64,000 nt of DNA, taken from NCBI RefSeq assembly GCF_014202505.1, contig NZ_JACHGW010000004.1, forward strand, positions 124,001 to 188,000, written 5' to 3'. The notes under the pieces were generated by a model. That model did no database searches and was not told where the DNA came from. It worked only from the letters and a program-made list of their open reading frames with translations. The position numbers were made by a program, and so were the translations under genes. This DNA is from Armatimonas rosea. GTDB taxonomy: Bacteria > Armatimonadota > Armatimonadia > Armatimonadales > Armatimonadaceae. Positions 1 to 7,876 of this stretch are shown in pieces. How positions within the stretch are numbered: position 1 is the stretch's first letter; each line of letters begins with the position of its first letter.

Positions 1-774
1 CAAGATGTGGAGGTGCTCCTCGCGGCAGGAATCAATGTCCTCTCGACCCTCAATGTCCAGCACCTGGAGAGCCTCAACGACACGGTCTTGGAGATCACGG
101 GAGTGCGCGTCCGGGAGACCGTCCCCGACCACGTCCTACGCGATGCCGACGAGGTCCAGATGATCGATATCACGCCCCGTGCGCTGGTCAACCGCCTGGA
201 GCGCGGCGATATCTACAAGCCCGAGAAAGTGGCGCAGGCCCGACAGAACTGGTTTCGGGAGGGGAACCTCAATGCCCTGCGGGAGATCGCGCTCCGGGAG
301 ATCGCGCAAGAGGTTGATGACGAGCTAGAGACCTACCGGCGCGAGCGTCGGATCGCCCAGCCCTGGGCCACCCACGACCGGATCATGGTCTGCCTCTCCC
401 CGACCCAGTCGTCGCTGCGGATCCTGCGGCGGGGCTGGCGGATCGCCCGGCGGCTGAAAGGCGAGCTGGTGGCGGTCTATGTCGAGGCGCGGCCCCCACG
501 GCCGCAGGAGCAAGCGATCCTCAAGGCGGACTTTGCGGTCGCCGACCAGCTCCAGATTCCGGTCGTGACCCTCCAGGGCTCGGATGTGGCGGCGGAGCTG
601 GTGCGGTATGCTCGGGAGAAGAGTGTGACTCAGGTGGTCCTGGGGCACTCGGACCGCTCGCACTGGCAGGAGCTCCTGCGCGGCAGTATCGTCAATCGCC
701 TGACCCGTGAGCTACGCTCCATCGACCTTCTCATCATGGCAAACAGTACACAAGCAACTCAGGAGGCGCTCTAA
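1..774 (+). CDS. KdpD-like sensor fragment: KdpD domain plus Usp domain, no histidine kinase (5' partial)
   Basis: The frame is open to the window edge, so the start lies upstream. The visible 258 residues begin in the C-terminal half of the KdpD N-terminal domain (motif NVQHLESLND) and continue into a universal-stress-protein domain (about residues 125-250) ending in GSIVNRLTREL and DLLIMAN. In full KdpD this part senses K+ or c-di-AMP and precedes a membrane domain and histidine kinase. Here the protein stops right after the Usp domain, so it is a stand-alone sensor. It is followed two bases later by an MpsC-type gene and then a KimA-like permease, which suggests a role in regulating ion uptake. 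The kinase-less form is seen directly; the potassium link is inferred from family and neighbours. Confidence 0.85.
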   Translation, partial: QDVEVLLAAGINVLSTLNVQHLESLNDTVLEITGVRVRETVPDHVLRDADEVQMIDITPRALVNRLERGDIYKPEKVAQARQNWFREGNLNALREIALREIAQEVDDELETYRRERRIAQPWATHDRIMVCLSPTQSSLRILRRGWRIARRLKGELVAVYVEARPPRPQEQAILKADFAVADQLQIPVVTLQGSDVAAELVRYAREKSVTQVVLGHSDRSHWQELLRGSIVNRLTRELRSIDLLIMANSTQATQEAL

Positions 775-776
775 CC

Positions 777-1151
777 ATGCCCAAGACCAAAGGCGAGCTG
801 GAGTCAGAAGCGGCCAGCGCGACTGTCAAGTTTCAGCGTGAGCAGCAGGGCCGTGGCCCCACCGATGTGCGCGCGACCCTGGTCGGGGAGCTGCTCCTGG
901 TGCGCTCCAGCGGGATCTTCACCCCCACCGAGGCGCATCTGGCAGTCTCCGACGAGGGCCGCAAGCTGATCAAGTCCGCCCGGATCGAGCTGCGGAGCAT
1001 CAACCACGGTGAGATCGAGGCGATCCTCTCCGACCTCGCGCGGAGCGTCGTGGTGCGCAGCTACTACGACCTCAATGTCGAGGCCGCCGAGCAGGTCGAG
1101 GTCTATATCTTCGCGGAGAACATAGAAAAAAGACTGCTTGCACCCCACTGA
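777..1151 (+). CDS. DUF2294 / MpsC-type protein
   Basis: A 124-residue soluble protein with the pattern of the DUF2294 (MpsC) family: an N-terminal KFQREQQGRGPTDVR block, a central strand-rich region and a conserved SYYDLN near residue 100. MpsC was named for a sodium-translocating membrane-potential system in Gram-positives; its biochemistry is poorly known. The start has a good Shine-Dalgarno, AGGAGG at 761-766, inside the end of the upstream sensor gene. The genes are therefore co-transcribed. The family is often found beside KdpD-like sensors and cation transporters, as here. Family assignment is firm; function is unknown. Confidence 0.8.
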   Translation: MPKTKGELESEAASATVKFQREQQGRGPTDVRATLVGELLLVRSSGIFTPTEAHLAVSDEGRKLIKSARIELRSINHGEIEAILSDLARSVVVRSYYDLNVEAAEQVEVYIFAENIEKRLLAPH

Positions 1152-1341
1152 AAGCGGAGGTAAAGTGCGTTTCATAGCAACTAAATAATGCTCGCGCAAC
1201 CTCAGGTTGCCGAAACGAAGGGGCACGGACACCGTGTCTTGTCGCGACGGAGGCCAAAGAAGCGTGGTTGAGCCGGAAAGCGTTTGTCTTTCCGACTCCC
1301 ACCTTTTTTGGCCTCCGTTTTTTTTGCTCTGGAACAAATAC
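1152..1341 (+). promoter_or_regulatory. Structured 5' leader of the KimA-like permease (candidate attenuator)
   Basis: The 190 bases between the MpsC gene and the permease hold no gene. They contain small perfect hairpins (1196-1210, GCAACC tca GGTTGC; 1224-1236, CACGG aca CCGTG) followed by a large intrinsic terminator that ends only 16 bases before the permease start. A terminator placed this close to a start codon usually acts conditionally, as part of a riboswitch or protein-controlled attenuator. The c-di-AMP riboswitch (ydaO class) is the expected class for KimA genes, but I do not see its conserved blocks. Regulatory nature is inferred. Confidence 0.55.
1247..1325 (+). terminator. Intrinsic terminator just upstream of the permease start
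   Basis: A 12-bp perfect outer stem pairs 1247-1258 (ACGGAGGCCAAA) with 1307-1318. It encloses further pairing: GTGG with CCAC, GAG with CTC, and CGGAAAG (1274-1280) with CTTTCCG (1288-1294) around a 7-base loop. Eight T residues follow at 1318-1325. This is a textbook rho-independent terminator on the plus strand. Confidence 0.85.
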
Positions 1342-3261
1342 ATGACTGGAAACTCGCAACCGCCCGTGGGCTTCGCTCGCCGACTCCTCCTGGGCGCTCC
1401 CCTCTCCTCAGACCACGCGGAGCACACACTGCTTCGTAAGCTGGTCGCCCTCCCTGTCTTCGCCTCCGATGCGATCTCGTCGGTGGCGTATGCATCGCAG
1501 CAGATTATCCTCGCCCTGGGTGGCGCTGGCCTCTGGATGGCAGGCCAGAGCGCGACCTACGGCCACTACACGCTCCTGATCACCGGGCTGATTGTCTTGC
1601 TCCTCGGAATTGTGGTGATGAGCTACTGGCAGACAGTCTTTGCCTACCCGAGCGGCGGCGGGAGCTACATCGTGAGCAAGGAGAACCTTGGCACGATGCC
1701 GGGCCTGATCGCCGCCGCCGCGCTGCTGATCGACTATGTTCTTACGGTCTCGGTCTCGATCGCGGCGGGGATTCAGAACCTCAAGGACGTCCCTCTCTTC
1801 GCCCACGCCCATATCAGCGAGCACTTGGTTCTCTACTGCCTGCTGGCCATTGGGGTGCTGACCTACGCCAACCTGCGCGGGCTGAAGGAGTCGGGGACGG
1901 TGTTTGCGCCGCCGACCTACGCCTTTGTTGGCCTCTGCTATCTCATGATCTTTCTGGGAATCGCGGGCCCGTTTCTCGGCTGGCAGTTCCACCCAGAGTA
2001 CGTGAACCAGGAGTGGGGCGCGGGCAAGGCGGCGGAGACCCTGGGGCTGGTCGTGCTGATGAAGGCCTTTGCCAACGGTTGCTCCGCGATGACCGGCACC
2101 GAGGCGGTGAGCAATGGCATTCCCGCCTTTCAGGGCAATAAGTCCAAGAACGCGGCACTCACGCTGCTGGCGATGGGGCTGATCCTGGGGAGCCTCTTTC
2201 TGGGCATCTCGTTTCTGGCGGTGAAGTTCCACGTGGTCTACTGGGAGGAGAACGGCAAGACCGCCAATGCCGTGATCGACCAGCTCTCGGGGGCGATCTT
2301 TGGCAAGACCGGCAAGTTTGCCTTTCTCTATGTCGCCACCCAGCTCGCCACCGCCCTGATCCTCGTGCTGGCGGCCAACACCGCCTACGCCGACTTCCCG
2401 CGCCTGGCATCCATTCTCTCCAAAGATAAGTTCCTGCCGCGCCAGCTCAGCAATGTTGGGGACCGGCTGGTCTTTAACAATGGGATTGTGATGCTGGGGG
2501 TCTTTGCCGCGTTGCTGATTGTCGTGAAGAAAGGCAGTGTCGATGCGCTGATCCCGCTCTACGCCATCGGGGTGTTTCTGGCCTTTACCCTCTCGCAGAC
2601 TGGGATGGTGCTCCACTGGAAGAGCGAGAAGAGCCCGGGCTGGGGGCGCAAGGCGGCGATCAATGGGATTGGCGCGGTGGCAACTTTCCTAGTCCTGCTG
2701 GATATCGCCTTCGAGAAGTTCACCGAGGGTGCGTGGATCGTCATCCTGCTCATGGCGGCGCTGGTCATGCTCTTTCGCAAGATCCACCGCCACTACTGCG
2801 ATATCGCCAGCCAGCTCCGCCTCACCAAGCTCTCCCCCATCGCGGCCCCGACCGTCAATACGGTCGTATTGCTCGTACCCTCGGTGCACCGTGGCGTGCT
2901 CCCCGCGCTCGCCTACGCCCGCTCGCTCTCGCCGGAGGTGCGTGCGGTCCATGTCGGTCTGAACCCCGAGAAGCTCGATGCGCTCCGCCAGGAGTGGGCT
3001 CAGGTGGCGGGAGAGATTCCCCTGATCGTCCTGCCCTCGCCCTACCGCATGCTGGTTCCGCCCTTGTTGGAGTACCTGCAGACTGTCCAGGACGAGCGCA
3101 CCGACGATATGGTCATGGTGATCCTCCCGGAGGCGGTCCCGACCCGCTGGTGGCACCACCTCCTGCACAACCAGACCGGGTTTCGGCTCAAGCTCGCGCT
3201 GCTCTCGCGCCCCGATCTGGTGGTCACCAACGTCCGTTATCCGCTCCAGCGCGGAGACTAG
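1342..3261 (+). CDS. KimA/YdaO-like APC-superfamily permease
   Basis: About 639 residues. The N-terminal 450 carry the twelve-or-so hydrophobic segments of the APC superfamily, opening with FASDAISSVAYASQQI, typical of the KimA/YdaO-like branch. The cytosolic C-terminal domain (about residues 500-639) has PSVHRGVLPALAYARSL and ends in a LHNQTGFRLKLAL block, also typical of KimA-like proteins. KimA is a high-affinity K+/H+ symporter; related members carry amino acids, so the substrate is not certain. I chose ATG 1342 because the in-frame extension back to 1207 would be translated through the terminator stem. The upstream KdpD-like and MpsC genes support ion transport. Confidence 0.82.
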   Translation: MTGNSQPPVGFARRLLLGAPLSSDHAEHTLLRKLVALPVFASDAISSVAYASQQIILALGGAGLWMAGQSATYGHYTLLITGLIVLLLGIVVMSYWQTVFAYPSGGGSYIVSKENLGTMPGLIAAAALLIDYVLTVSVSIAAGIQNLKDVPLFAHAHISEHLVLYCLLAIGVLTYANLRGLKESGTVFAPPTYAFVGLCYLMIFLGIAGPFLGWQFHPEYVNQEWGAGKAAETLGLVVLMKAFANGCSAMTGTEAVSNGIPAFQGNKSKNAALTLLAMGLILGSLFLGISFLAVKFHVVYWEENGKTANAVIDQLSGAIFGKTGKFAFLYVATQLATALILVLAANTAYADFPRLASILSKDKFLPRQLSNVGDRLVFNNGIVMLGVFAALLIVVKKGSVDALIPLYAIGVFLAFTLSQTGMVLHWKSEKSPGWGRKAAINGIGAVATFLVLLDIAFEKFTEGAWIVILLMAALVMLFRKIHRHYCDIASQLRLTKLSPIAAPTVNTVVLLVPSVHRGVLPALAYARSLSPEVRAVHVGLNPEKLDALRQEWAQVAGEIPLIVLPSPYRMLVPPLLEYLQTVQDERTDDMVMVILPEAVPTRWWHHLLHNQTGFRLKLALLSRPDLVVTNVRYPLQRGD

Positions 3262-3309
3262 GCCCTCTGGCGACCGACCATCGCGGCGATCCCGTAGCGA
3301 ATGTTTGCC

Positions 3310-4083
3310 TTAGTCTGTCAACGTAATCGTCGCCACGACCATGCCTTCGTCCTTGCCCGTGCTCGCGACCAGGGTACCGTCGGGGGCGACGATGCGGCTG
3401 TGGCCGTAGTCCCAGGTCTGGCCGACCGTGCCGCCTTGGTTGGCAACAAGATGCCAGCAGCCGGACTCAATCGCGTTCTGTGCGGCGTACTCCTCGAAGA
3501 GCCAGCCGTGGTCGCCGGTCCAAGCGGAGACCGTCGCGATGATTTGTGCCCCGGCTTCGGCAAGGTGCTTGCCGTAGCCGTGGGACATCTCGACACAGAT
3601 CATCATCCCCAGCTTCCCCCACGGGCTCTCGACCACAAGCCCCGCCTGGTCACCGTAGCTCCAGAAACAGTGCTCATTGCCGCCCGTCTCTTCGTCCCAG
3701 AGCCGGTGCTTGCGGTAGCGAGCAAGAATCCCGCCGGGGCCGAGAAAGACACTGGTGTTATAGAGCTTACTGTCGGGGCCAAGCTCGGTCATGCCAAAGA
3801 TCACATGAAGATTTAGCGCCTCTGCTTGCTCCGTCAGCCAGTCGCAGCTCGGGCCGGGGATGGGCTCGGCGGTGCGCCGGACGTAGTCTTTCTCCCTGTC
3901 GGTGGGGACGTGTGAGATATAGCCCCAGCCAGGGTTCTGCTGGAGCGCCACCTCGGGAAAGAGCACGAGCTCCGCGCCCTGGGCTTTTGCCGCGTGGAGG
4001 TAGCGCAGGAAAGTCGCACGGTTCGCCGCCACATCGCACTCGGCGCGCAGGCAGACAGTAGCCACGATGAGTGTCTTTGCCAT
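3310..4083 (-). CDS. Carbon-nitrogen hydrolase (nitrilase superfamily)
   Basis: 257 residues with the Glu-Lys-Cys triad of the nitrilase/omega-amidase superfamily: Glu in LVLFPEVAL, Lys in RYRKHRLWDE and Cys in MMICVEMSHGYG. Such enzymes hydrolyse amides or N-carbamoyl groups; the substrate cannot be read from sequence. The start ATG (4083) overlaps the stop of the upstream cytochrome gene as TGATG, so the two are translationally coupled. A 15-residue in-frame extension is possible but would lie inside the cytochrome gene. Confidence 0.87.
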   Translation of the reverse strand: MAKTLIVATVCLRAECDVAANRATFLRYLHAAKAQGAELVLFPEVALQQNPGWGYISHVPTDREKDYVRRTAEPIPGPSCDWLTEQAEALNLHVIFGMTELGPDSKLYNTSVFLGPGGILARYRKHRLWDEETGGNEHCFWSYGDQAGLVVESPWGKLGMMICVEMSHGYGKHLAEAGAQIIATVSAWTGDHGWLFEEYAAQNAIESGCWHLVANQGGTVGQTWDYGHSRIVAPDGTLVASTGKDEGMVVATITLTD

Positions 4084-5300
4084 CACTTTACCTTCGGGTA
4101 CCACTTCTTCACGGAGTCCAGCGCCCACTCCACGGACTTGTCTTTGTGGCAGGTGTTGCAGCTATTGGGAGTCTTGCCATCGAGCGAGACACTTGGGGAG
4201 ATAAAGCGAAAGGTGTGGTCCCGCGCCTCCGCCCCGACCGAGTTCTCGCCCAGGTTGGCCATGTGGCAGCCGATACACTGGCTCCCCGTACTCAGCGGCG
4301 CGTGGTGTGTGTGCTCCGTGATACTCTTGACCTCCGGCCCGACACTCTTGCCCGGCCCGTGGCACGAGCTGCAGAGCGCATTCGTACTGGCGGACTTGAT
4401 GGTCATCGACGTATTTCGGGAGCCATGGGCATCGTGGCAGTTGGAGCACTGGAGGCCGCGGGCGTGCATGACGCTGTGCGTGTAGGTGTTGCCCTGCACC
4501 CGGTTCTTGTGTGCCGTCCCATTGGCCCAGAACTCCGCGGTCTGCTTGCCCGGCTCCGGCTCGAAGCCCTGCCAGTAGTTGGTAAGAGTCTTGCCGGGCT
4601 CGTAGCCGACTGCCCAGGCGTAGTCGTTGGTGCCCTTGGGCTTTCCCGCCTGGTGGCAGGCGAGGCAGACATCCAGTGAGCGCTCGGTGCTGAGGCGCGC
4701 GGGATTGACCACATTCTCCTTGGTCGGCTGCGCAGCGTGGGCTTTACCCGGGCCGTGGCAGCTCTCGCAGGTGATATTGAGCTCGGTCCAGGTCTGGGTC
4801 TTGGGATCGACTCCGGTGCTATGGCAGCCCGCGCAGAGCTTGAAGTTGGAGCGTGTCTTCCAGTCCGGGTGCTGGGGATACCACCAGTCTGATTTTCCCG
4901 TGTAGGCCTGCCACTTCTTCTCCTGGATGCTCCACTGCGCCGGAAAGACCACTTCCTCGCCGTTGACCACGCCGATAAAACGTTGCTTCCAGCGGTGCCC
5001 AATCACCCACTTCACGTCCTTCAGCTCAAACGGCCGGGTCGGGTCGGGCTTGCTAAAGTCGGCGAGAATGGTCTTCCCCGGCCCCTCGGCGACTGCGGGG
5101 CGGATCATCTTGTTGTGCGGCGAGCCCTTCCAGCTGTCGAAGTAGCTCTGGTGACACGGAGCGCACTTCTCGGAGCCCACGTAGGCGGCTTGGTCGATCT
5201 GCGGCAGGGGCACCTGTGGAGCCTGCGTGGTGTCTTTGGAGTACCCAAACGCGGTGACAAGAAACGCCGAGGTCACCGCAAGGAAGAGAAAACGTCGCAT
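4083..5300 (-). CDS. Octahaem c-type cytochrome (cytochrome c554/NrfB-like)
   Basis: 405 residues with an N-terminal signal segment (MRRFLFLAVTSAFLV) and eight CxxCH haem-binding motifs: CAPCH, CAGCH, CESCH, CLACH, CSNCH, CSSCH, CIGCH and CNTCH. It should be exported and loaded with eight haems c, acting in periplasmic electron transfer. The spacing recalls the cytochrome c554 and multihaem carrier families, but the partner reductase is not in view. The start ATG 5300 is preferred over an upstream TTG because TAGAAT lies 5 bases upstream (leaderless). It is coupled to the downstream nitrilase gene. Confidence 0.87.
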   Translation of the reverse strand: MRRFLFLAVTSAFLVTAFGYSKDTTQAPQVPLPQIDQAAYVGSEKCAPCHQSYFDSWKGSPHNKMIRPAVAEGPGKTILADFSKPDPTRPFELKDVKWVIGHRWKQRFIGVVNGEEVVFPAQWSIQEKKWQAYTGKSDWWYPQHPDWKTRSNFKLCAGCHSTGVDPKTQTWTELNITCESCHGPGKAHAAQPTKENVVNPARLSTERSLDVCLACHQAGKPKGTNDYAWAVGYEPGKTLTNYWQGFEPEPGKQTAEFWANGTAHKNRVQGNTYTHSVMHARGLQCSNCHDAHGSRNTSMTIKSASTNALCSSCHGPGKSVGPEVKSITEHTHHAPLSTGSQCIGCHMANLGENSVGAEARDHTFRFISPSVSLDGKTPNSCNTCHKDKSVEWALDSVKKWYPKVK

Positions 5301-5305
5301 GGGGC

Positions 5306-5311
5306 ATTCTA
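5306..5311 (-). promoter_or_regulatory. -10 box TAGAAT of the octahaem cytochrome gene
   Basis: Read on the minus strand, TAGAAT ends 5 bases before ATG 5300, which predicts transcription starting at or next to the start codon. Confidence 0.55.
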
Positions 5312-5326
5312 CCGCCAATTCAAACT

Positions 5327-5339
5327 CTTAAACGTTAAG
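5327..5339. promoter_or_regulatory. Short palindrome between divergent genes
   Basis: CTTAA ACG TTAAG is a 13-base inverted repeat between the cytochrome and SGNH hydrolase promoters. It is a possible operator, but short palindromes arise by chance. Confidence 0.25.
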
Positions 5340-5353
5340 GGGGCTCTAGCGGC

Positions 5354-5359
5354 TACAAT
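5354..5359 (+). promoter_or_regulatory. -10 box TACAAT of the SGNH hydrolase gene
   Basis: TACAAT ends 5 bases before GTG 5365. There is no Shine-Dalgarno, consistent with a leaderless mRNA. Confidence 0.55.
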
Positions 5360-5364
5360 AGGCA

Positions 5365-5994
5365 GTGGTGGAATATTTTGAACCCGAAGTTCGTCTCCTA
5401 GAGCCGCGCACCCGCCTGGCTGGCTCCAATAGTATCGTCTTTTACGGGAGCTCATCGGTGCGGCTCTGGACCACGCTCCAGAGCGATATCGCTCCCCTTA
5501 CCGAAGCCCCCCATCCCCCGATCCTCAACCTGGGCTTTGGGGGCTCGACTCTGGCAGCCTGCGTGCACTACTTCGACCGGCTGCCGGGGCGCGTGATCAA
5601 AGAGCACGGCCCGCTCCGCTCGCTGGTTGTCTATGCCGGAGAGAACGACCTAGGGGACGGTGCCTCGGTCGATCAGGTGGTGGACTCGTTCTTCTGGCTC
5701 CATGCCATGGTCCGCGACCGGCTGGGTGAGACCCCCTTTGTGTTTCTCTCGATCAAGCCCTCGCCTGCCCGTGCCCCGATCTTGGAGAAGATTCGCCAAG
5801 CCAACGCCCGGATCGCCACGCTGATTCCATCGCGCCCCCAGAGCCAGTTCGTCGATGTCTACGCCTCGATGGTGGACAGCGACGGCAAGCCGCGGGCGGA
5901 GCTCTGGTGCGACGATGGCATCCATCTTAGCGCGGCGGGCTACGCGCTCTGGACACAGCTTCTCGCGGTTCATCAGGTGCGGCTCTTTCGGTGA
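5365..5994 (+). CDS. SGNH/GDSL-type hydrolase
   Basis: 209 residues with the four SGNH blocks: Ser in FYGSSSVRLW, Gly in LNLGFGGST, Asn in VYAGENDLG and the Asp-His pair in DDGIHLSAAGY. These esterases/lipases act on acyl groups of lipids or glycans. There is no signal peptide, so it should be cytoplasmic. Two adjacent GTG codons (5365, 5368) are possible starts; the -10 box supports a start at the first or second. Its stop overlaps the next gene (GTGA), so the two are one operon. Confidence 0.82.
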   Translation: MVEYFEPEVRLLEPRTRLAGSNSIVFYGSSSVRLWTTLQSDIAPLTEAPHPPILNLGFGGSTLAACVHYFDRLPGRVIKEHGPLRSLVVYAGENDLGDGASVDQVVDSFFWLHAMVRDRLGETPFVFLSIKPSPARAPILEKIRQANARIATLIPSRPQSQFVDVYASMVDSDGKPRAELWCDDGIHLSAAGYALWTQLLAVHQVRLFR

Positions 5995-6719
5995 ATCGTG
6001 AGTACCATACCTGGCACAGTCCCGCGCTCAGCCAGGAGCTGGAGCTACTGGTCTTTGGGCACGCGGGGGCTCGGGTGCTGGTCTTTCCCACCCGCGATGG
6101 CCGCTTCTTCGACTACGAGGACTGGCGCATGGTCGCCGCACTGGGGCAAAAGATCGAGGCGGGCGAGCTCCAGCTCTACTGCCTCGATAGCATCGACCGA
6201 CAGTCCCTCTACGCCAACTGGGCACGCCCCGAGGATCGGATGCGCCGCCACCTCGACTACGAGCGCTATGTCTTGGACGAAGTGATCCCCTTCACTCAGG
6301 AGCGAAACGAGCACCCAACCTTGGTGGCACACGGCTGTAGCCTCGGGGCGTTCCATGCCATGAACCTGGCGCTACGCCATCCGCAAACGGTCAATCGTGT
6401 GGTCGCCTTCTCCGGGCGCTACGACCTGACGGAGTCTGTCGGCTCATTTCGGGGGCTCTTTGATGGGCACTACGACGAGACCATCTACTTCAACACGCCC
6501 ACGCACTTTCTGGCCAACCTCACCGATGAGGTGCTCCTGGCGCAGCTACGGCGGCTAGAGATTGTCTTCACCATTGGCCGCGACGATGCCTTCTTTCCTA
6601 ACAACGAGCGCCTCGCCTCGCTCCTCAATGAGAAGGCCATCGCGCACCAGTTCGCGATCTGGGACGGTGAAGCGCACCGTCCCCGCTACTGGCGCCCGAT
6701 GGCCCGGCTCTATCTGTAG
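5991..6719 (+). CDS. Esterase-family alpha/beta hydrolase
   Basis: 242 residues of the putative esterase (EstD/PF00756-like) type, opening with the HTWHSPAL block. The nucleophile Ser lies in HGCSLGAFHAM, a variant elbow with Cys before Ser, a candidate acid lies in GRDDAFF and the His is in GEAHRPRYW. It starts at GTG 5991 inside the stop of the upstream SGNH hydrolase, so translation is coupled. The substrate is unknown; pairing of two esterase types suggests deacylation of a common compound class. Confidence 0.8.
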   Translation: MNREYHTWHSPALSQELELLVFGHAGARVLVFPTRDGRFFDYEDWRMVAALGQKIEAGELQLYCLDSIDRQSLYANWARPEDRMRRHLDYERYVLDEVIPFTQERNEHPTLVAHGCSLGAFHAMNLALRHPQTVNRVVAFSGRYDLTESVGSFRGLFDGHYDETIYFNTPTHFLANLTDEVLLAQLRRLEIVFTIGRDDAFFPNNERLASLLNEKAIAHQFAIWDGEAHRPRYWRPMARLYL

Positions 6720-6722
6720 TGC

Positions 6723-7853
6723 CTAGTACTTGGTGATGGTCGGATCGACCTCATCGGCCCAGGCAAGGATGCCCCCCTTGAGGTTAGTCAGGTTGGTGAA
6801 GCCATTTGCCTGGAGAAACATCAGGGCATCGGCACTGCGCTTACCACTGCGGCACTGCACCACGATCTCCGCATCCGGGTCCAGCTCGCCCATCCGCTGT
6901 GGGATGGTTCCCAAGGGAATCAGCTGTGCCGTCGGAATCCGGCAAAGCTCGAACTCATTGGGCTCGCGAACATCGATCAAAAGAAAGTCATCCCCACGGT
7001 CGAGCTTGGCTTTTAGCTCCGTGGGCGTTATCTCACGCATTGAAGTTACTCCTAGGTCGCATTGTACCCCAGCCAGATCCACAAGCGCGTGGATACGAGG
7101 AACATCGCCACAAGCGGCACAAGCGGGGTTTCGAGCGAGCCGGAGCTCCCGAAAGCGCAGGGTCAGGGCATCGATCAGGAGCAAGCGCCCCACAAGCGGA
7201 AGCCCCAGCCCAACCAGGAGCTTGAGTGTCTCGGTGGCCTGGAGCACTCCGACAAGGCCAGGGAGAACCCCTAGGACCCCCGCCTCACTGCACGAGGGCA
7301 CGGTTCCCGGCGCGGGCGGCTGGGGGTGGAGGCAGCGGTAGCACGCCCCCCCCGGCAGAAAGACACTCACCTCGCCCTCGAACCGATGGATCGCGCCATG
7401 AACATGGGGAATCCCAAGCAGGACGCTCGCATCGCTGACAAGATAGCGCGTGGGGAAGTTATCGGCCCCATTGACAATCACGTCACTGCCGGTGAGGAGC
7501 TCGGGCGCATTGGCCGCGGTCAAGCGCACGGCGTGGGCCTCGACTCTAACCAGCGGGTTCTGGGCGCGGAGCCGGTCTGCTGCCACCTCTGCCTTGAGCC
7601 TGCCCACATCGGCGTCGGTGTAGAGGACCTGCCGCTGCAAGTTGGACCGATCCACCACATCGTTGTCGATCACCCGCACGGTCCCCACACCGGCCGCGAC
7701 AAGGTACTGGAGCACGGGGCAGCCCAGTCCGCCCGCCCCAACCACCGCGACAGTCGCCTCGGCGAGCCGTAGCTGGCCGCTTACCCCGAGCTCAGGGAGG
7801 AGGACATGGCGGGCGTAGCGCTCGCCCTCGGCAGGAGTGAGAGATCGTTGCAT
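6723..7853 (-). CDS. ThiF/MoeB-type adenylyltransferase fused to rhodanese
   Basis: 376 residues. Residues 1-260 form a ThiF/MoeB E1-like domain: nucleotide-binding VVGAGGLGCPVLQYL, the DNDVVDRSNLQRQ block, two zinc CxxC pairs (CYRC and CAAC) and the VPSCSEAGVLG segment carrying the conserved Cys. Residues 275-376 form a rhodanese domain with active-site Cys in VVQCRSGKRS. The architecture matches MOCS3/Uba4-like proteins that adenylate and thiolate a ThiS/MoaD-type sulphur carrier for thiamine, molybdopterin or tRNA thiolation. No carrier protein gene is visible in the window. Confidence 0.87.
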   Translation of the reverse strand: MQRSLTPAEGERYARHVLLPELGVSGQLRLAEATVAVVGAGGLGCPVLQYLVAAGVGTVRVIDNDVVDRSNLQRQVLYTDADVGRLKAEVAADRLRAQNPLVRVEAHAVRLTAANAPELLTGSDVIVNGADNFPTRYLVSDASVLLGIPHVHGAIHRFEGEVSVFLPGGACYRCLHPQPPAPGTVPSCSEAGVLGVLPGLVGVLQATETLKLLVGLGLPLVGRLLLIDALTLRFRELRLARNPACAACGDVPRIHALVDLAGVQCDLGVTSMREITPTELKAKLDRGDDFLLIDVREPNEFELCRIPTAQLIPLGTIPQRMGELDPDAEIVVQCRSGKRSADALMFLQANGFTNLTNLKGGILAWADEVDPTITKY

Positions 7854-7861
7854 CGACCTAC

Positions 7862-7867
7862 AGTGTA
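7862..7867 (-). promoter_or_regulatory. -10 box TACACT of the ThiF-rhodanese gene
   Basis: Read on the minus strand, TACACT ends 8 bases before ATG 7853. Confidence 0.45.
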
Positions 7868-7876
7868 TCGAATCTC

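Noticed and set aside
1152-1246. A c-di-AMP (ydaO) riboswitch
   Set aside because: Expected from the KimA context, but I could not see the conserved blocks of that class; kept only as an unclassified leader.
1207-1341. A 45-residue N-terminal extension of the permease
   Set aside because: It would be translated through the terminator stem and its residues look random; family alignment begins at 1342.
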